Position numbers and translations under genes: made by a program
Assembly: GCA_042095835.1 (NCBI GenBank)
Contig: JBELML010000221.1
Span: forward strand, 1-5,510
DNA: 5,510 nucleotides
Direction: 5' to 3'
DNA from: DATFKA01 sp042095835
Lineage (GTDB): Bacteria; Bacteroidota; Bacteroidia; Chitinophagales; Saprospiraceae
Part shown: positions 4,845-5,510 of the stretch, one piece after another
Layout of the letters: every line of letters begins with the position of its first letter
How positions within the stretch are numbered: position 1 is the first letter of the stretch
Notes under the pieces: generated by a model
The model's input: the letters and a program-made list of their open reading frames with translations, nothing else
Database searches by the model: none
Told to the model about the DNA's origin: nothing

Positions 4845-5120
4845 ATGGCAAACTATTTAACGAAAGAACAGAAAGACGAAATTTTTAAGGAGTTCGGTGG
4901 TGCTGAGGGCAACACGGGGTCTATTGAAGGACAAGTAGCGCTTTTTACATACCGTATTAAAGGCTTGTCTGATCACCTTAAAACGAACAAGAAAGACCAC
5001 TCTTGTCGTAGAACATTACTTACGCTAGTAGGTAAGCGTAGAAGGTTATTGAGATATCTAGCGAAAAAAGATATTCAGAAATATCGTGATCTTATCGAGA
5101 AATTAGGTCTTCGTAAATAA
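4845..5120 (+). CDS. rpsO: 30S ribosomal protein S15
   Basis: 91 residues, close to the usual 88-90. S15 is a primary 16S rRNA binder in the platform of the small subunit and contacts the 23S rRNA side in an intersubunit bridge. All four helices are present: the N-terminal YLTKEQKDEIFKEFG (4-18), the conserved TGSIEGQVALFTYRI turn and helix (24-38), LSDHLKTNKKDHSCRR (41-56), and LVGKRRRLLRYLAKKD (61-76), ending RDLIEKLGLRK. In the rRNA-binding loop the widespread DHHSRR reads DHSCRR here: the second His is Ser and the Ser is Cys. The first His and both Arg are kept. It has its own promoter and an intrinsic terminator, so it is probably monocistronic. S15 often represses its own translation through leader structures; the short leader here shows no obvious known form. 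Confidence 0.97.
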   Translation: MANYLTKEQKDEIFKEFGGAEGNTGSIEGQVALFTYRIKGLSDHLKTNKKDHSCRRTLLTLVGKRRRLLRYLAKKDIQKYRDLIEKLGLRK

Positions 5121-5139
5121 TCGATGCTTAATTTTTACA

Positions 5140-5176
5140 AAAAAGTCATTCCAGACTCGTTCCGGAATGACTTTTT
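5140..5176 (+). terminator. Intrinsic terminator of rpsO, probably bidirectional
   Basis: The left arm AAAAAGTCATTCC (5140-5152) and the right arm GGAATGACTTTTT (5164-5176) form a perfect 13-bp stem with an 11-nt loop. It starts 20 bp after the rpsO stop. The T-run on the plus strand, and the matching A-run at the left arm, let it work for both directions; reverse-strand transcripts from the partial gene at the window end would also meet it. Confidence 0.88.
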
Positions 5177-5190
5177 CTATTTCCCCTACT

Positions 5191-5289
5191 GCCGAAAGGC
5201 TCCTAGCGTCAAGTTAATGAGACCATTGTAGTGCGCAGCAATACAATCTGGTCGAATTAATCCCGGCGTAGTGCAACGGATGTCGGGAT
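5191..5289 (+). ncRNA. Foldable element of two to three hairpins, possible structured RNA or REP-like repeat
   Basis: First, GCC-GAAA-GGC (5191-5200) makes a mini-hairpin with a GNRA loop. Second, 5213-5230 pairs with 5242-5261: six pairs, a tandem G-A/A-G mismatch (5219-5220 with 5254-5255), four pairs, a 2-nt bulge (5248-5249), six pairs, and an 11-nt loop. Third, 5260-5269 pairs with 5280-5289 over 10 bp around a 10-nt loop. The second and third stems share bases 5260-5261, so they stack or compete there. All three G-U pairs (5213/5261, 5266/5283, 5268/5281) occur on the plus strand; on the reverse strand they become A-C mismatches. That favours a plus-strand RNA. Both long hairpins show GTAGTGC (5228-5234 and 5268-5274) at the entry to the loop. 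No clear promoter is seen in front, and the element lies after the rpsO terminator. The alternative is a dispersed palindromic DNA repeat. The ncRNA label is tentative. Confidence 0.4.
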
Positions 5290-5292
5290 GCT

Positions 5293-5334
5293 TTGCTATG
5301 TGCTATGTATTATGTGCTATGTATTATGTATATG
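5293..5334. repeat. Six in-register heptamers (GTGCYAT family)
   Basis: The units are TTGCTAT (5293), GTGCTAT (5300), GTATTAT (5307), GTGCTAT (5314), GTATTAT (5321) and GTATATG (5328). They have the same period and consensus as 2619-2674 and the same orientation. Here GTGCTAT and GTATTAT alternate, suggesting growth by a 14-bp dimer. Confidence 0.7.
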
Positions 5335-5357
5335 ACGATACTAATGAAAAGCTCCTG

Positions 5358-5423
5358 GCCTCACCTTTGTTACCCTACCGATTAACCTCATAAACTCATA
5401 ACCCACTAAATCCTAAGCCCCTA
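5358..5423. repeat. GGCCTC box and five octamers (AAACTCAT family)
   Basis: The box GGCCTCACCTTTGTTACCC (from 5358) is followed by AACCTCAT (5384), AAACTCAT (5392), AACCCACT (5400), AAATCCTA (5408) and AGCCCCTA (5416). Box and array align with 2725-2799. As there, a heptamer array lies just upstream in the same orientation. Confidence 0.65.
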
Positions 5424-5452
5424 GTGCAAACGCACCAAAAATCACACTACAA

Positions 5453-5510
5453 TTATTTATAATTCCTACTGAAACTCCAATTCAAAACCGCTCTAGCATC
5501 TTCATTTTTG
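5453..5510 (-). CDS. C-terminal end of an unidentified reverse-strand gene (partial)
   Basis: Reading the reverse strand from the window edge gives 18 codons, KNEDARAVLNWSFSRNYK, then TAA (5455-5453). The composition is protein-like and the frame is open to the edge. The final residues alternate large hydrophobic or aromatic and polar (L, W, F, then Y). That would suit the last strand of an outer-membrane beta-barrel, but this is a weak inference from very few residues. The gene could not be identified, and the short open frame could be chance. An inverted repeat AATTAT-TT-ATAATT (5451-5464) overlaps the stop codon. Confidence 0.4.
   Translation of the reverse strand, partial: KNEDARAVLNWSFSRNYK

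Larger units (their letters stand above)
5121..5452. other. Gene-free stretch of 332 bp downstream of rpsO
   Basis: No coding region is seen. In order it holds the rpsO terminator (5140-5176), a foldable element (5191-5289), a heptamer array (5293-5334), and a GGCCTC box with an octamer array (5358-5423). The stretch 5424-5452 holds only a 4-bp hairpin, GTGC-AAAC-GCAC (5424-5435). Confidence 0.7.

Noticed and set aside
1..5510. A defence, toxin-antitoxin or mobile gene system
   Set aside because: All recognisable genes are housekeeping or conserved hypothetical types. The unusual signals are confined to intergenic repeats and structures.

Overview
The window looks like a piece of chromosome from a Bacteroidota bacterium, most likely a Saprospiraceae/Lewinella-type marine or environmental member. 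The evidence is a DUF2027-Smr protein (an architecture typical of the phylum), a Bacteroidota-type small TPR protein, Bacteroidota EtfB/EtfA and S15 sequences, A-rich leaders without Shine-Dalgarno boxes, and promoters of the Bacteroidota form TTTG-N20-TAnnTTTG. The genus is inference. The genes are housekeeping or conserved hypothetical; no phage, transposase, CRISPR or defence gene is visible.

Left part (1-2500): the broken 3' end of a DinB-like gene (3-238, +). Next, a reverse-strand DUF2027-Smr gene (337-1371, -) is divergent from a class I SAM-dependent methyltransferase (1426-2061, +), with only 54 bp between the starts. The methyltransferase converges on a small TPR protein (2171-2500, -). 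The 109-bp gap between those two is filled by an 8-bp-period array whose reverse strand is G-quadruplex-prone.

Middle part (2501-4763): a 444-bp gene-free stretch carries a promoter for the TPR gene, repeat arrays, and the promoter of etfB with two perfect inverted repeats around it. etfB (2945-3688) and etfA (3807-4763) encode the two subunits of electron transfer flavoprotein. This FAD heterodimer passes electrons from acyl-CoA and related dehydrogenases towards the quinone pool. The 118-bp gap between them contains a repeat remnant and a small hairpin.

Right part (4764-5510): a good promoter directly after the etfA stop drives rpsO (ribosomal protein S15, 4845-5120), followed by an intrinsic terminator with a perfect 13-bp stem. 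Beyond it lie a strongly foldable element of about 100 bp (5191-5289), a heptamer array, an octamer array, and the last 18 codons of a probable reverse-strand gene running off the window.

The most unusual signal is between the genes. Most intergenic regions carry short-period degenerate tandem arrays that stay in register: a 7-mer (GTGCYAT), two 8-mers (GTCTCCCA and AAACTCAT) and a 9-mer (AACACARAG). Two of these arrays recur together as a composite element at 2619-2799 and 5293-5423. With the foldable element at 5191-5289, these are the best candidates for something undescribed. Whether they are functional or selfish or neutral repeats cannot be decided from one window.
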